Shown here: one piece after another, positions 1 through 11,660 of the stretch
Layout: each line of letters opens with the position of its first letter
How positions within the stretch are numbered: the first letter of the stretch is position 1
Origin: Acinetobacter variabilis
Lineage (GTDB): Bacteria; Pseudomonadota; Gammaproteobacteria; Pseudomonadales; Moraxellaceae
Direction: 5' to 3'
Length of the DNA stretch: 64,000 bases
Assembly (NCBI RefSeq): GCF_000369625.1
Contig: NZ_KB850113.1
Coordinates: 324,504-388,503 of the forward strand
Made by a program: the position numbers and the translations under genes
The notes under the pieces: model-generated
What the model saw: only the letters and a program-made list of their open reading frames with translations
Told to the model about the DNA's origin: nothing
Databases searched by the model: none

Positions 1-520
1 ACAAAAATAAATAAGTGTTTTTTTGAATCTAAAATGTCTAAAAACATCAAAAAAACTATGATCTACAAAGAGATAAGTAGGTTTTGGTACAAAAATTCCA
101 AATTGAGATACCTCTATATAAATAGTCATTATTTATTTGTGAAATTATCCTTATGATTTTACTTGGGATTAATAAGGACTTAGGGACAAAATTACATTTT
201 TACCGTTCATCTTTAGTCTAAATCTACTTAGTCGAAGCTCGGCTGAATAGCAGACTAAATTAATCAAGTTAATTATTAAAAAACAAATATCTAGAATGAA
301 AATATGAAGATAAAGCAAGTAGGGGAGAACTTAAAGTTATTGTTAATGATTCTTATTTAAAGGTTTTTTGTTTAAAAAGCCAAATACAGTTGTTTGTATT
401 TTAATAGTTCACGTTTTATAATTCAGTGTCGTTTTATGTTTAGGCATGTATTTGCCTGATAATGCCAGCTTTCCTTCGAATTAATTCCAACAAACTCCGG
501 ATGGAGTTTTTAACTACAGG
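1..520. other. Intergenic region upstream of sdhC
   Basis: This AT-rich stretch holds no convincing coding region. An inverted repeat TTTAGTCT (212-219) / AGACTAAA (252-259) is visible, and the probable sdhC promoter lies at 394-422. In related genomes the citrate synthase gene gltA lies upstream on the opposite strand, so this may be a shared divergent control region; gltA itself is outside the window. Confidence 0.5.
394..422 (+). promoter_or_regulatory. Probable sigma70 promoter of sdhCDAB
   Basis: A -35 box TTGTAT (394-399) and a perfect -10 box TATAAT (417-422) are separated by 17 bases. Transcription would start near 429, giving a leader of about 90 bases before the sdhC start codon. 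This was found by inspection only. Confidence 0.55.
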
Positions 521-919
521 ATGCCCGCTGTGAAAAGCAACAGACCTGTCAATTTGTCCATGGGTCAAGTTTTAGAAGTAAACTTAAAATCACCCGTGGC
601 TATTGCATCAATTCTACACCGTCTTTCAGGTGTCATCGTATTTTTACTCGTACCGGTCCTTTTGTGGCTGTTGGATAAATCATTGTCTTCAGCAGAAGGT
701 TTTGCTGAAGTGCAGGAAATCTTTAACGGTTTCTTTGTTCGCTTTATCGTATGGGTATTTGTAGCCGGCTTAATTTATCATTTGTTCACTGGTATTAAGC
801 ACTTACTTGCAGATATCGGCGTTGCAGAAGAACTGCAAAGCGGTCGTACTGCAGCTACTATTTCATTAATCTTGTCTGCAATCGGTATTGTTGCAGCATT
901 TGTATGGATCGTACTCTAA
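521..919 (+). CDS. sdhC: Succinate dehydrogenase cytochrome b556 subunit
   Basis: This is one of the two membrane anchors of succinate dehydrogenase (complex II), which binds heme b and the quinone and holds SdhAB on the inner membrane. The 132-residue protein aligns well with E. coli SdhC: the N-terminal RPVNL motif, the SILHRLSG segment with quinone-site residues Ser30 and Arg34, and the heme ligand equivalent to E. coli His84 at His87 (in IYHLFTG). Three membrane segments are evident. An ACAGG precedes the chosen ATG; a GTG four codons in is a weaker alternative. It is the first gene of sdhCDAB, and its stop codon overlaps the start of sdhD. Confidence 0.95.
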   Translation: MPAVKSNRPVNLSMGQVLEVNLKSPVAIASILHRLSGVIVFLLVPVLLWLLDKSLSSAEGFAEVQEIFNGFFVRFIVWVFVAGLIYHLFTGIKHLLADIGVAEELQSGRTAATISLILSAIGIVAAFVWIVL

Positions 920-1284
920 TGAAAAGTGCTACTGGTTTAACAGGTTCAGGTTCTCGTGATTGGTTTGTCCAACGCATTAGTGCTGTAGTTCTAGCTGCTT
1001 ATACCGTTGTGGTGTTTGGTTGGATCCTACTGAATGGTGGCTTCAACTACGAGCAATGGTACGGCTTTATGATGACAGTTCCAATGAAGATCATGTCTTT
1101 GTTGGCAGTCTTATCTCTTGTTGCGCATGCATGGATCGGTATGTGGCAGGTATTCACTGACTATGTGACTACTCGTCAAATGGGTCCATCAGCATCAGGT
1201 TTACGCCTTGTACTGACTTCAGCAGTGATTATTGCTGTATTTGCATATGCGATCTGGGCAATCCAGATTTTTTGGGCGAATTGA
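919..1284 (+). CDS. sdhD: Succinate dehydrogenase membrane anchor subunit
   Basis: This is the second membrane anchor of complex II. The 121-residue protein has three hydrophobic segments and the conserved HAWIGMWQVFTDY block, in which His70 matches the E. coli SdhD heme ligand His71 and Tyr82 matches the quinone-site Tyr83. The ATG chosen overlaps the sdhC stop (TAATG), which suggests translational coupling and matches the N-terminus of E. coli SdhD. The frame is open five codons further upstream, but that start would lie inside sdhC. The next gene, sdhA, starts 12 bases downstream. Confidence 0.93.
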   Translation: MKSATGLTGSGSRDWFVQRISAVVLAAYTVVVFGWILLNGGFNYEQWYGFMMTVPMKIMSLLAVLSLVAHAWIGMWQVFTDYVTTRQMGPSASGLRLVLTSAVIIAVFAYAIWAIQIFWAN

Positions 1285-1296
1285 TAGGAAACAATC

Positions 1297-3195
1297 ATGG
1301 GCGCTATAACCCCTAAAGAAGATTACACAAATATTCCGCACGAAACTTTCGATGCAGTTATCGTTGGTGGTGGTGGTTCTGGTATGCGCGCTTCTTACCA
1401 ACTTGCTCAAGCAGGTTTGAAAGTTGCGGTACTGACAAAAGTATTCCCAACACGTTCTCATACTGTAGCAGCGCAGGGTGGTATCGGTGCATCTCTTGGT
1501 AACATGCAAGAAGATAACTGGCATTACCACTTCTACGACACAGTTAAAGGTTCTGACTGGTTAGGTGACCAAGACGCGATCGAGTTCATGACTCGCGAAG
1601 CACCGCAAGTGGTATACGAATTAGAACATTTAGGTATGCCATTTGACCGTAACGCAGACGGTACGATTTACCAACGTCCATTTGGTGGTCACTCTGCAAA
1701 CTACGGTGAAAAAGCAGTTCCACGTGCATGTGCTGCAGCCGACCGTACAGGTCACGCGCTTCTTCATACGCTTTATCAAAGCAATGTGAAAATGGGTACT
1801 CAGTTCTTCGTTGAATGGATCGCGCTTGACCTGATCCGTAACGAAGCAGGTGATGTACTGGGTGTAACAGCAATTGACCAGGAAACTGGTAAAATTGCCG
1901 TATTCCAGGCGAAAGCTACATTGTTCGCTACAGGTGGTGCTGGTCGTGTTTACCGTGCATCTACTAACGCATATATCAACACTGGTGACGGTCTTGGTAT
2001 GGCAGCTCGTGCAGGCATTCCATTACAAGATATGGAATTCTGGCAATTCCACCCTACAGGTGTTGCGGGCGCAGGCGTACTGTTGACTGAAGGTTGTCGT
2101 GGTGAAGGTGCAATCCTTCGTAACAAAGACGGCGAACCGTTCATGGAACGTTATGCACCGACTCTGAAAGACTTGGCTCCTCGTGACTTCGTATCACGTT
2201 CTATGGACCAGGAAATCAAAGAAGGTCGTGGTTGTGGTCCTAAAGGCGATTATATCCTTCTTGATATGACTCATTTGGGTGCTGACACCATCATGAAACG
2301 TCTGCCATCTGTATTCGAGATTGGCAAGAAATTCGCGAACGTTGACATTACTAAAGAGCCAATTCCTGTAGTACCAACAATCCATTACCAAATGGGTGGT
2401 ATTCCTACGAATATTCATGGTCAGGTAGTTGTTCCTGAGTCTCCAGAAATTGAAGCACTGGTTACTCACTACGATAAAAATACTGATACCTATTCTACTA
2501 ACCAAGAAGGTCGCAACTTCACGAAACCAGTGAAAGGTTTCTATGCGATTGGTGAATGTTCATGTGTATCTGTACACGGTGCAAACCGTCTAGGTACAAA
2601 CTCACTGCTTGACTTGGTTGTATTTGGTAAGGCTGCCGGTCAGCACATCATCGATTATGTGACTAAACACCACGGTGATGAATATGAACCGCTTCCTACA
2701 ACTGTACTTGAGCAAACTGTTGCACGTATTCGTAAACTTGACGAATCAACTACAGGTGAAAATGCTCAAGAAGTTGCTGATGCGATTCGTGATATCGTTC
2801 AAGACCACGCTGGTGTATTCCGTACATCTGCACTTCTTGAAGAAGGTGTGAAACAGATTCTTGCAATTGAACCGCGCGTGCGCAACATTCACTTGAAAGA
2901 CAAATCTAAAGTATTCAACACAGCACGTATTGAAGCACTTGAAGTTGAAAACTTGTATGAAGTTGCTAAAGCGACTCTAATTTCAGCTGCAGCGCGTAAA
3001 GAATGCCGTGGTGCGCATACGGTAGTAGACTTTGAAGAGTCTCCTGACCATCCTGCATACCCATACGGTCGTCGTGATGATGAGTGGATGAAGCACACAT
3101 TATGGTTCTCTGCGGACAACCGTCTTGAGTATAAGCCAGTGCGTTACCGTCCATTGTCGGTTGATGCGATTCCACCTAAACCACGTACATTCTAA
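1297..3195 (+). CDS. sdhA: Succinate dehydrogenase flavoprotein subunit
   Basis: This is the catalytic flavoprotein of complex II, which oxidises succinate to fumarate. The 632-residue protein has the N-terminal dinucleotide fold VIVGGGGSGM (about 21-30), the covalent FAD-attachment histidine His55 in TRSHTVAAQGG, an HPTG segment in the substrate domain, and HGANRLGTNS near the FAD-binding domain end. The length is somewhat above E. coli SdhA (588), with a short N-terminal extension. It sits in the sdhCDAB operon between the anchors and sdhB, with gaps of 12 and 14 bases. Codon use is strongly biased, as expected for a highly expressed gene. Confidence 0.97.
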   Translation: MGAITPKEDYTNIPHETFDAVIVGGGGSGMRASYQLAQAGLKVAVLTKVFPTRSHTVAAQGGIGASLGNMQEDNWHYHFYDTVKGSDWLGDQDAIEFMTREAPQVVYELEHLGMPFDRNADGTIYQRPFGGHSANYGEKAVPRACAAADRTGHALLHTLYQSNVKMGTQFFVEWIALDLIRNEAGDVLGVTAIDQETGKIAVFQAKATLFATGGAGRVYRASTNAYINTGDGLGMAARAGIPLQDMEFWQFHPTGVAGAGVLLTEGCRGEGAILRNKDGEPFMERYAPTLKDLAPRDFVSRSMDQEIKEGRGCGPKGDYILLDMTHLGADTIMKRLPSVFEIGKKFANVDITKEPIPVVPTIHYQMGGIPTNIHGQVVVPESPEIEALVTHYDKNTDTYSTNQEGRNFTKPVKGFYAIGECSCVSVHGANRLGTNSLLDLVVFGKAAGQHIIDYVTKHHGDEYEPLPTTVLEQTVARIRKLDESTTGENAQEVADAIRDIVQDHAGVFRTSALLEEGVKQILAIEPRVRNIHLKDKSKVFNTARIEALEVENLYEVAKATLISAAARKECRGAHTVVDFEESPDHPAYPYGRRDDEWMKHTLWFSADNRLEYKPVRYRPLSVDAIPPKPRTF

Positions 3196-3209
3196 TTCGG
3201 AGAAGTAAG

Positions 3210-3920
3210 ATGAGTAGAGGTACTCGTACATTTAATATCTACCGCTACGATCCTGATAAGGATGCAGCACCGTACATGCAAACTTTTAAACTGGAATTGA
3301 CTGATAAGCACCGTATGTTGCTTGATGCACTTCTGGCCTTAAAAGTACAAGACGAATCTTTAACGTTCCGTCGCTCATGTCGTGAAGGTATTTGTGGTTC
3401 TGATGGTGTAAACATCAATGGTAAGAACGGTCTTGCATGTCTGTGGAACCTGAATGATTTACCAGAAACAATCACAATCCGTCCACTACCAGGTCTTCCA
3501 GTAGTTAAAGACCTTGTAGTTGACATGAACCAGTTCTACGATCAGTACAACAAGATTCATCCGTTCTTGATCAACAACCAGCCTGCACCTCCTAAAGAGC
3601 GTCTGCAGTCTCCTGAAGAACGTGAACATCTTGATGGTCTGTATGAATGTATTCTTTGTGCATGTTGTTCAACTTCATGTCCATCATTCTGGTGGAACCC
3701 AGACAAGTTCTTGGGTCCTTCAGCATTGTTGAATGCATACCGTTTCATCATTGATTCGCGTGATACAGCAACTCAAGAGCGTCTGGCTCGTCTTGACGAT
3801 CCGTTCTCTCTGTTCCGTTGTAAAGGTATCATGAACTGTGTATCTGTATGTCCTAAAGGCTTGAACCCTACTAAAGCAATCGGTCACATCCGTAACATGC
3901 TTCTAGATATGGCTGGCTAA
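3210..3920 (+). CDS. sdhB: Succinate dehydrogenase iron-sulfur subunit
   Basis: This subunit carries electrons from the SdhA flavin to quinone through three iron-sulfur clusters. All ligands are visible in the 236-residue protein: Cys57, Cys62, Cys77 and the ferredoxin-type loop CREGICGSDG for [2Fe-2S]; CILCACCSTSC (Cys147, 150, 153) for [4Fe-4S]; and Cys157, Cys204 and Cys210 with Cys214 for the [3Fe-4S]/[4Fe-4S] pair. A GGAGAAG ribosome-binding site lies just before the ATG. It is the last gene of the operon and is followed by a strong intrinsic terminator. Confidence 0.97.
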   Translation: MSRGTRTFNIYRYDPDKDAAPYMQTFKLELTDKHRMLLDALLALKVQDESLTFRRSCREGICGSDGVNINGKNGLACLWNLNDLPETITIRPLPGLPVVKDLVVDMNQFYDQYNKIHPFLINNQPAPPKERLQSPEEREHLDGLYECILCACCSTSCPSFWWNPDKFLGPSALLNAYRFIIDSRDTATQERLARLDDPFSLFRCKGIMNCVSVCPKGLNPTKAIGHIRNMLLDMAG

Positions 3921-3945
3921 TTTAGACTGCAATCAACAGTTTTTC

Positions 3946-3973
3946 AAAAAGCACACCACTTGGTGTGCTTTTT
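3946..3973 (+). terminator. Intrinsic terminator of sdhCDAB
   Basis: A perfect 13-base inverted repeat, AAAAAGCACACCA / TGGTGTGCTTTTT with a 2-base centre, lies 25 bases after the sdhB stop and ends in a T run. Confidence 0.9.
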
Positions 3974-4730
3974 GCTTTATAGGGCTCCATAAATGAACAG
4001 TGGTAGTGAAAACTGCTGTTATTGGTGCTGTATCTTATATGATCAAATCGGGTGATGAATCATTGCAGAGCATTTTGGTCGGATTTATGCACTATTATGA
4101 TGTTGTTTAAGGTATTTATGATTTTTAGATGTAATTCTGGACTGAAAAAGGTTTTCAATAATGTTATTATATAACGCAAAGTTGTAAAGGGAGTGGATTG
4201 GAAGATTTACTCTCTTTTTGTTTATCAAAAAGATGTAGGACTTTAGTCTACGCTGAATGTGTTTTTCATTTAAAGCTCCCTATGTTAGAGTAATTTCTGA
4301 CGGAAGTATTTGACTAAAAAACATGCGTTTCTCGTCAAAAAAATCAATTGATTAGTCGAGATCGTGATAGCATTTAGCACAAGACTATATTTAAAAAATG
4401 TGTGGGCCGGTGTACATTTTTTAAACACGGAAAAAGTAGAGACTGGTATATAAATGTAAGTCAAAGTCGCTTTAGAAAAAATATAGTTTAAATCTTTGTT
4501 TTTTCTAAGTCGATTTGCAAAAAATTGCTCGGTCACGATCGGGTATTCAATGAGTGATGATGCCGCTGAGGGGCGTTATTGTTCATTAAACATATCAAGA
4601 ATTTTCTTGGTGTGGTGATAACGCCTCATGGCTTATGCCTTATGGGGGACTAATGTTGAATTATCAATTTGACATTACTAATCCTGGGTTTTGCTTAAAA
4701 AGCATCCTGAAAATGTTTTTGCAATAGGAA
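3974..4730. other. Long AT-rich spacer between sdhB and sucA
   Basis: About 757 bases separate the sdh terminator from sucA. The only open frame of note (minus strand, 4285-4536) is AT-driven, has no ribosome-binding site and resembles no family, so I do not call it. The last 170 bases hold a structured leader (separate entry). The sucA promoter must lie here, but I could not pick one with confidence. Confidence 0.5.
4562..4632 (+). promoter_or_regulatory. Structured 5' leader of sucA, candidate regulatory RNA
   Basis: An outer stem pairs TGAGGGGCGTTAT (4567-4579) with ATAACGCCTCA (4618-4628), leaving a two-G bulge, and can be extended by GCC (4562-4564) with GGC (4630-4632). Inside it lies a second hairpin, ATCAAGAA / TTCTTGGT (about 4593-4610). 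The element ends about 100 bases before the sucA start codon. A Pseudomonadales leader motif upstream of sucA (sucA-II) has been described; whether this matches its consensus I cannot tell without a covariance search. Confidence 0.4.
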
Positions 4731-7565
4731 ATGGGTCCACAAATGCAAGAAGTTGCTGACGCTCTGCGTCTTGACACTGAACTTTCCGCTGATAGTGCAG
4801 CGTATATTGAAGAACTTTATGAGCAGTACCTCACTGCTCCAGACTCAGTGGGTGCTGACTGGAGAGCGTACTTCGATAAATTCCCAAAAGGTGATCAACC
4901 ACACAGCAATGTACGTGAGCAATTCCTACTTTTAGGTCGCAATTCAAGCCGTATTCAGCCTGTTATCCAATCGACAGTAAGTTCAGAGCATGAACGTCGT
5001 CAAATTGGCGTTTTACAGCTGATTGCTGCGTACCGTAACCGTGGCCACCAAAAGGCAAAACTGGATCCATTAGGTCTGGCTAAACGCGAAGTTGTGCCAG
5101 ATCTTGATCTTTCTGCGCACGGTTTAACTCAGTCTGATCTGGACACTATATTCAATACCGGTAACCTTGCGATTGGTAAGGAAGCAGCGACTTTGGGCGA
5201 AATGGTCCAAGCGATGGAAGCGACTTACTGTAGCTCTATCGGTGCTGAATACATGCATATCGTGGATACCAAAGAAAAACGCTGGATCCAGCAACGTCTT
5301 GAAAGCGCACGTGGTCAATATGGCCTGAGTGCTGATCAGAAAAAACATGTTCTTGAACGTTTAACTGCGGCTGAAGGTCTGGAAAAATACCTCGGTAATA
5401 AATTCGTGGGTGCAAAACGTTTTGGTGTTGAAGGTGGTGAGTCTTTCATTCCTATGGTGAATGAATTGATCCAGCGTGCCGGTTCTGTAGGCTGTAAAGA
5501 AGTCGTAATCGGTATGCCACATCGTGGTCGTCTGAACCTTCTGGTTAACATCATGGGTAAAAACCCGGCTGACCTGTTCGGTGAGTTCGAAGGCAAATCA
5601 CTACACAAGAAAGGTTCTGGTGACGTTAAGTATCACCAAGGTTTCTCTTCTAACGTGATGACTCCAGGTGGTGAAGTTCACTTGGCATTGGCGTTTAACC
5701 CATCTCACCTTGAAATCGTTGGACCTGTAGTTGAAGGTTCTGTACGTGCACGTCAAGTCCGTCGTAAAGACATTGGCGGCGATGACGTGTTACCAGTGAT
5801 TGTTCACGGTGATGCTGCATTTGCAGGTCAAGGCGTAAACCAAGAAACCTTCCAGATGTCACAGACTCGTGGTTACACAGTAGGTGGTACAGTTCATATC
5901 GTAGTGAACAACCAGGTTGGTTTCACCACATCTGATCCACGTGATGCGCGTTCTACAGAATACTGTACTGATATCGCGAAAATGATCCAGGCACCGATCT
6001 TCCATGTAAATGGTGATGATCCGGAAGCTGTATTATTTGTTGCTCAGCTTGCACATGACTTCCGTCATACTTTCCGTAAAGACGTCGTGATCGATATGTT
6101 CTGTTACCGTCGTCGTGGTCATAACGAAGCGGACGAACCAGCTGCAACTCAGCCAATGATGTACCAGGTGATCAACAAAAAAGCGACCACTCGTACGCTT
6201 TATGCTGACAAACTGGTTCAAGAAGGTGTACTTGATCGCGCAACTGCAGATCAAATGGTTGAACAATACCGTTCTGATCTTGAAGCAGGTAAACATGTTG
6301 CCAATGCACTGGTTCTAGAGCCGAACAAGAAAATGTTCGTAGACTGGACACCGTACCTGGGCCATGAATACACAGACGAGTGGGATACTACATGTGATCT
6401 AGAACGTCTTAAAGAGCTTGGTCGCAAAATGCGTGAGCTTCCAGAAGGCTTCGTGATGCAGCGTCAGGTATCTAAAGTGATTGACGACCGTCTGAAAATG
6501 CAAACTGGTGAAATGCCGCTGAACTGGGGTGCTGCTGAAACTCTAGCCTATGCATCACTGCTAGATGATGGTTATCTGGTCCGTTTAACTGGTGAAGACG
6601 TGGGTCGTGGTACATTCTCACACCGTCATGCAAAACTGCATAACCAGGTAGATGGCTCAACTTATATTCCACTTTGCCACATCAAAGAGAACCAACCGCG
6701 CGTTGCGATCTATGACTCTTTATTGTCTGAAATGGCAGTACTGGCATTTGAATATGGTTATGCGACGACTCTTCCTAAGAGCCTGATCATCTGGGAAGCT
6801 CAGTTCGGTGACTTTGCAAACTGTGCACAGGTGGTAATCGACCAGTTCATCTCATCTGGTGAAACCAAATGGGAACGTGTATGTGGTCTGACTATGCTTC
6901 TGCCACACGGTTTCGAAGGCCAAGGTCCTGAGCACTCATCTGCACGTCTGGAACGTTTCTTGCAACTATGTGCTGAAGACAACATGCAAGTGATGACTCC
7001 AACTACACCTGCACAGATCTTCCACGCATTACGTCGTCAGGCAATCCGCCCGATCCGTAAGCCAATGATCATCATGTCACCTAAATCATTGCTTCGTCAT
7101 AAATTAGCGGTGTCTAATCTGGAAGAACTGGCTAACGGTACATTCCAGACTGTGATCGACGAAGTAGATAACATCAACAAAGCAGACGTAACCCGTCTGG
7201 TATTGTGTGGTGGTAAGGTTTACTACGATCTGGTTGAAAAACGTCGTGAAAAAGAATTGAACAACACTGCAATTGTACGTATTGAACAATTGTATCCGTA
7301 CCCAGAAGCACGTCTTGCAGAAGTTCTTGCTCAGTATCCAAACGTGAAAGAACTGGTTTGGGCACAAGAAGAACCGAAAAACCAAGGTGCTTGGTTGTTC
7401 ATCGCGCCTCGTTTATATGACGATGTGATGAAAGCGGGCAAACAAATCCGTATTAGTTACGCAGGCCGTGAAGCTTCAGCTGCACCGGCGTGTGGTTCAC
7501 CATACTTGCATGCAAAACAACAAGCTCAGCTCGTTAACGACGCTCTAGCGATCGATGCTGAATAA
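4731..7565 (+). CDS. sucA: 2-oxoglutarate dehydrogenase E1 component
   Basis: This is the thiamine-diphosphate-dependent E1 subunit of the 2-oxoglutarate dehydrogenase complex, which decarboxylates 2-oxoglutarate and passes the succinyl group to the lipoyl domain of SucB. The 944-residue protein has the family length. Visible blocks are the N-terminal E2-binding helix (SAAYIEELYEQYL), GMPHRGRLN (about 261), GDAAFAGQG (about 361) in the cofactor region, and the RRGHNEADEP block (about 460). The first ATG (4731) has AGGA only one base away; an in-frame ATG at 4743 gives the N-terminus MQEVADALRL and better spacing, so the true start may be there. It is the first gene of sucA-sucB-lpd. Confidence 0.96.
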   Translation: MGPQMQEVADALRLDTELSADSAAYIEELYEQYLTAPDSVGADWRAYFDKFPKGDQPHSNVREQFLLLGRNSSRIQPVIQSTVSSEHERRQIGVLQLIAAYRNRGHQKAKLDPLGLAKREVVPDLDLSAHGLTQSDLDTIFNTGNLAIGKEAATLGEMVQAMEATYCSSIGAEYMHIVDTKEKRWIQQRLESARGQYGLSADQKKHVLERLTAAEGLEKYLGNKFVGAKRFGVEGGESFIPMVNELIQRAGSVGCKEVVIGMPHRGRLNLLVNIMGKNPADLFGEFEGKSLHKKGSGDVKYHQGFSSNVMTPGGEVHLALAFNPSHLEIVGPVVEGSVRARQVRRKDIGGDDVLPVIVHGDAAFAGQGVNQETFQMSQTRGYTVGGTVHIVVNNQVGFTTSDPRDARSTEYCTDIAKMIQAPIFHVNGDDPEAVLFVAQLAHDFRHTFRKDVVIDMFCYRRRGHNEADEPAATQPMMYQVINKKATTRTLYADKLVQEGVLDRATADQMVEQYRSDLEAGKHVANALVLEPNKKMFVDWTPYLGHEYTDEWDTTCDLERLKELGRKMRELPEGFVMQRQVSKVIDDRLKMQTGEMPLNWGAAETLAYASLLDDGYLVRLTGEDVGRGTFSHRHAKLHNQVDGSTYIPLCHIKENQPRVAIYDSLLSEMAVLAFEYGYATTLPKSLIIWEAQFGDFANCAQVVIDQFISSGETKWERVCGLTMLLPHGFEGQGPEHSSARLERFLQLCAEDNMQVMTPTTPAQIFHALRRQAIRPIRKPMIIMSPKSLLRHKLAVSNLEELANGTFQTVIDEVDNINKADVTRLVLCGGKVYYDLVEKRREKELNNTAIVRIEQLYPYPEARLAEVLAQYPNVKELVWAQEEPKNQGAWLFIAPRLYDDVMKAGKQIRISYAGREASAAPACGSPYLHAKQQAQLVNDALAIDAE

Positions 7566-7583
7566 TCCAGGAGATTCTAAATA

Positions 7584-8804
7584 ATGGCAACCGAAATTAA
7601 AGCACCGGTATTTCCAGAGTCAGTTGCGGACGGTACGATCGCAACTTGGCACAAACAACCAGGTGAAGCAGTATCACGTGATGAAGTGATCTGTGATATT
7701 GAAACTGATAAAGTTGTTTTAGAAGTTGTTGCTCCTGCAGACGGTACAATTGCATCAATCGTTAAAAATGAAGGCGATACAGTGCTTTCTGCTGAAGTGA
7801 TTGCACAGTTTGAAGAAGGTGCTGTATCTGGCGCAACTCAAACTCAAGCAGTTCAATCTGAAACTGAAGCATCAGTAGAGCAGGCTGCTGCAAAAACTGA
7901 AGCGGGTAATGCACCGATCGTTGAGCGTCAACAGGTTCAAGACCAGGCTCCAGCAGTACGTAAAGCATTGACTGAATCTGGTATCAATGCTGCTGACGTA
8001 TCTGGTACAGGTCGTGGCGGTCGCATCACTAAAGAAGATGTTGCGAACCATCAGTCTAAACCTGCAGCGCCTGCTGCTGCACCGTTAAGCGTTGCGGTTG
8101 GTGAACGTATTGAAAAACGCGTTCCAATGACTCGTCTGCGTAAACGTGTTGCTGAACGTCTGCTTGCTGCAACTCAAGAAACAGCAATGTTGACTACGTT
8201 CAACGAAGTTAACATGAAACCAATCATGGAAATGCGTAACCAGTACAAAGAAGCGTTTGAAAAACGTCATGGTGCGCGTCTAGGCTTCATGTCATTCTTC
8301 GTTAAAGCTGCGACTGAAGCACTGAAACGCTATCCAGCAGTGAATGCATCGATCGATGGCGACGACATTGTTTACCATGGTTACTATGACATTGGTGTAG
8401 CGGTTTCTTCTGACCGTGGTCTAGTGGTTCCTGTTCTTCGTGATACAGACCGCATGAACTATGCTGAAGTTGAAAACGGCATCCGTGCATACGCTGGTAA
8501 AGCGCGTGAAGGTAAACTTGCAATCGAAGACATGACTGGTGGTACTTTCACTATTACCAACGGTGGTACTTTCGGTTCATTACTTTCAACTCCAATCTTG
8601 AACACTCCACAAACTGCGATCTTGGGTATGCATAAAATCCAGGAACGTCCTATGGCAGTGAATGGTCAGGTTGAAATCTTGCCAATGATGTACCTAGCGC
8701 TTTCTTATGACCACCGTCTCATTGATGGTAAAGAAGCTGTAGGTTTCCTTGTAACAATCAAAGAATTGTTAGAAGAACCAGCTCGTCTAATCCTTGATCT
8801 TTAA
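7584..8804 (+). CDS. sucB: Dihydrolipoyllysine succinyltransferase (E2)
   Basis: This is the core E2 subunit of the 2-oxoglutarate dehydrogenase complex, which transfers succinyl from lipoamide to CoA. Domain order in the 406-residue protein: an N-terminal lipoyl domain with the lipoylated Lys43 in IETDKVVLE; an Ala/Gln/Glu-rich linker (about 80-115); a peripheral-subunit binding domain (about 123-153, ending [11 protein letters not shown]) that holds E1 and E3; and the catalytic domain with [10 protein letters not shown], whose His (about 377) and Asp (about 381) are catalytic. An AGGAG site lies before the ATG, 19 bases after sucA. Confidence 0.96.
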   Translation: MATEIKAPVFPESVADGTIATWHKQPGEAVSRDEVICDIETDKVVLEVVAPADGTIASIVKNEGDTVLSAEVIAQFEEGAVSGATQTQAVQSETEASVEQAAAKTEAGNAPIVERQQVQDQAPAVRKALTESGINAADVSGTGRGGRITKEDVANHQSKPAAPAAAPLSVAVGERIEKRVPMTRLRKRVAERLLAATQETAMLTTFNEVNMKPIMEMRNQYKEAFEKRHGARLGFMSFFVKAATEALKRYPAVNASIDGDDIVYHGYYDIGVAVSSDRGLVVPVLRDTDRMNYAEVENGIRAYAGKAREGKLAIEDMTGGTFTITNGGTFGSLLSTPILNTPQTAILGMHKIQERPMAVNGQVEILPMMYLALSYDHRLIDGKEAVGFLVTIKELLEEPARLILDL

Positions 8805-8820
8805 TTCTAAAGAATAAATC

Positions 8821-10298
<1,478 letters not shown>

Positions 10299-10304
10299 TT
10301 CTTC

Positions 10305-10330
10305 AAAGAGCGGCTCCGGCCGCTCTTTTT
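10305..10330 (+). terminator. Intrinsic terminator after lpd
   Basis: AAAGAGCGGC / GCCGCTCTTT with a TCCG tetraloop and a T run, 6 bases after the lpd stop. It separates sucAB-lpd from sucCD, which implies a separate promoter in 10331-10482. Confidence 0.9.
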
Positions 10331-10482
10331 ACATTTGGTGGTTGTTTTTGAATGAATAATCATCTAAAAATAAAGATAAGTAAAATTTAAGATCCAAAAA
10401 TACCAATATTGATTGATGAGAACCAAGAAATATTGGGAAAACGTGTAATAACAAAGTCAAATAAGTAGTAAAAGGTTAATCA

Positions 10483-11649
10483 ATGAATTTACATGAGTAT
10501 CAAGCAAAAGCGTTATTAAAAAAATATGGGATGCCTGTACAAGAAGGTATTCTTGCTACTAATGCTGAAGAAACAGTCCATGCTTTTGAGCAGCTTGGTG
10601 GGAAGTTTGCGGTATTAAAAGCGCAGGTTCACGCAGGTGGTCGTGGCAAAGCGGGAGGGGTAAAAGTGGTAAAGTCGGCTGAAGAAGCAGCTGAATATGC
10701 CAATCAGATTATTGGTTCACGTTTAGTAACCTATCAAACCGATGCAAACGGTCAGCCAGTCAATAGTATTCTGGTGTCTGAAGATGTGTATCCGGTTGAG
10801 CGTGAACTCTATTTAGGTGCAGTAGTAGACCGTTCTAGCCGTCGTATTACTTTTATGGCATCCACTGAAGGTGGTGTCGAAATTGAAAAAGTTGCAGAAG
10901 AAAATCCTGAAAAAATCATTAAAGTAGAAGTTGATCCTTTAGTAGGGTTATTGCCATTTCAGGCGCGTGAAGTGGCGTTTGCACTTAAGTTAAAAGATAA
11001 CCAGATCAACCAATTTGTCAAAGTCATGACAGCTGCTTATCAAGCTTTTGTGGAAAATGATTTTGCTTTATTTGAAATTAACCCGCTCTCTGTTCGTGAA
11101 AATGGCGACATTCTTTGTGTCGATGCCAAAGTCGGTATTGATTCGAATGCACTTTACCGTCTGCCTGAAGTCGCTGCTTTACGTGATAAATCACAAGAAA
11201 ATGAGCGTGAGCTGAAAGCATCTGAATTTGATCTGAACTACGTAGCGTTAGAAGGCAATATCGGTTGTATGGTCAATGGTGCTGGTCTTGCAATGGCAAC
11301 CATGGATATTATCAAGCTTTATGGTGGTCAACCAGCTAACTTCCTGGATGTGGGCGGTGGTGCGACCAAAGAGCGTGTAATTGAAGCGTTTAAAATTATC
11401 TTGGCAGATTCTTCTGTGCAGGGTGTATTGATTAATATTTTTGGTGGAATTGTACGTTGTGACATGATTGCTGAGGCAATTATTGCAGCGGTTCAGGAAG
11501 TAAATGTCACTGTCCCTGTAGTTGTTCGCCTTGAAGGGAACAATGCAGAGCTTGGTGCCAAGTTACTGGATGAATCAGGTTTGAAATTGATTTCTGCAAA
11601 TGGCCTGGCCGATGCTGCAGAAAAAATTGTTGCTGCAGTAAAAGCTTAA
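10483..11649 (+). CDS. sucC: Succinate-CoA ligase (ADP-forming) subunit beta
   Basis: This subunit works with SucD to convert succinyl-CoA to succinate with formation of ATP or GTP. The 388 residues match the family length exactly. The N-terminus [16 protein letters not shown] is the usual ATP-grasp opening; [12 protein letters not shown] (about 50-60) is the nucleotide-binding loop; FEINPL (about 198) and the C-terminal [11 protein letters not shown] region are conserved. It lies 152 bases after the lpd terminator and 11 bases before sucD, so sucCD forms its own unit downstream of the 2-oxoglutarate dehydrogenase genes. Confidence 0.96.
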   Translation: MNLHEYQAKALLKKYGMPVQEGILATNAEETVHAFEQLGGKFAVLKAQVHAGGRGKAGGVKVVKSAEEAAEYANQIIGSRLVTYQTDANGQPVNSILVSEDVYPVERELYLGAVVDRSSRRITFMASTEGGVEIEKVAEENPEKIIKVEVDPLVGLLPFQAREVAFALKLKDNQINQFVKVMTAAYQAFVENDFALFEINPLSVRENGDILCVDAKVGIDSNALYRLPEVAALRDKSQENERELKASEFDLNYVALEGNIGCMVNGAGLAMATMDIIKLYGGQPANFLDVGGGATKERVIEAFKIILADSSVQGVLINIFGGIVRCDMIAEAIIAAVQEVNVTVPVVVRLEGNNAELGAKLLDESGLKLISANGLADAAEKIVAAVKA

Positions 11650-11660
11650 GGAGTATCACA

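Noticed and set aside
4285..4536. 83-residue minus-strand open frame between sdhB and sucA
   Set aside because: It lies in AT-rich spacer, has no ribosome-binding site and no family resemblance.
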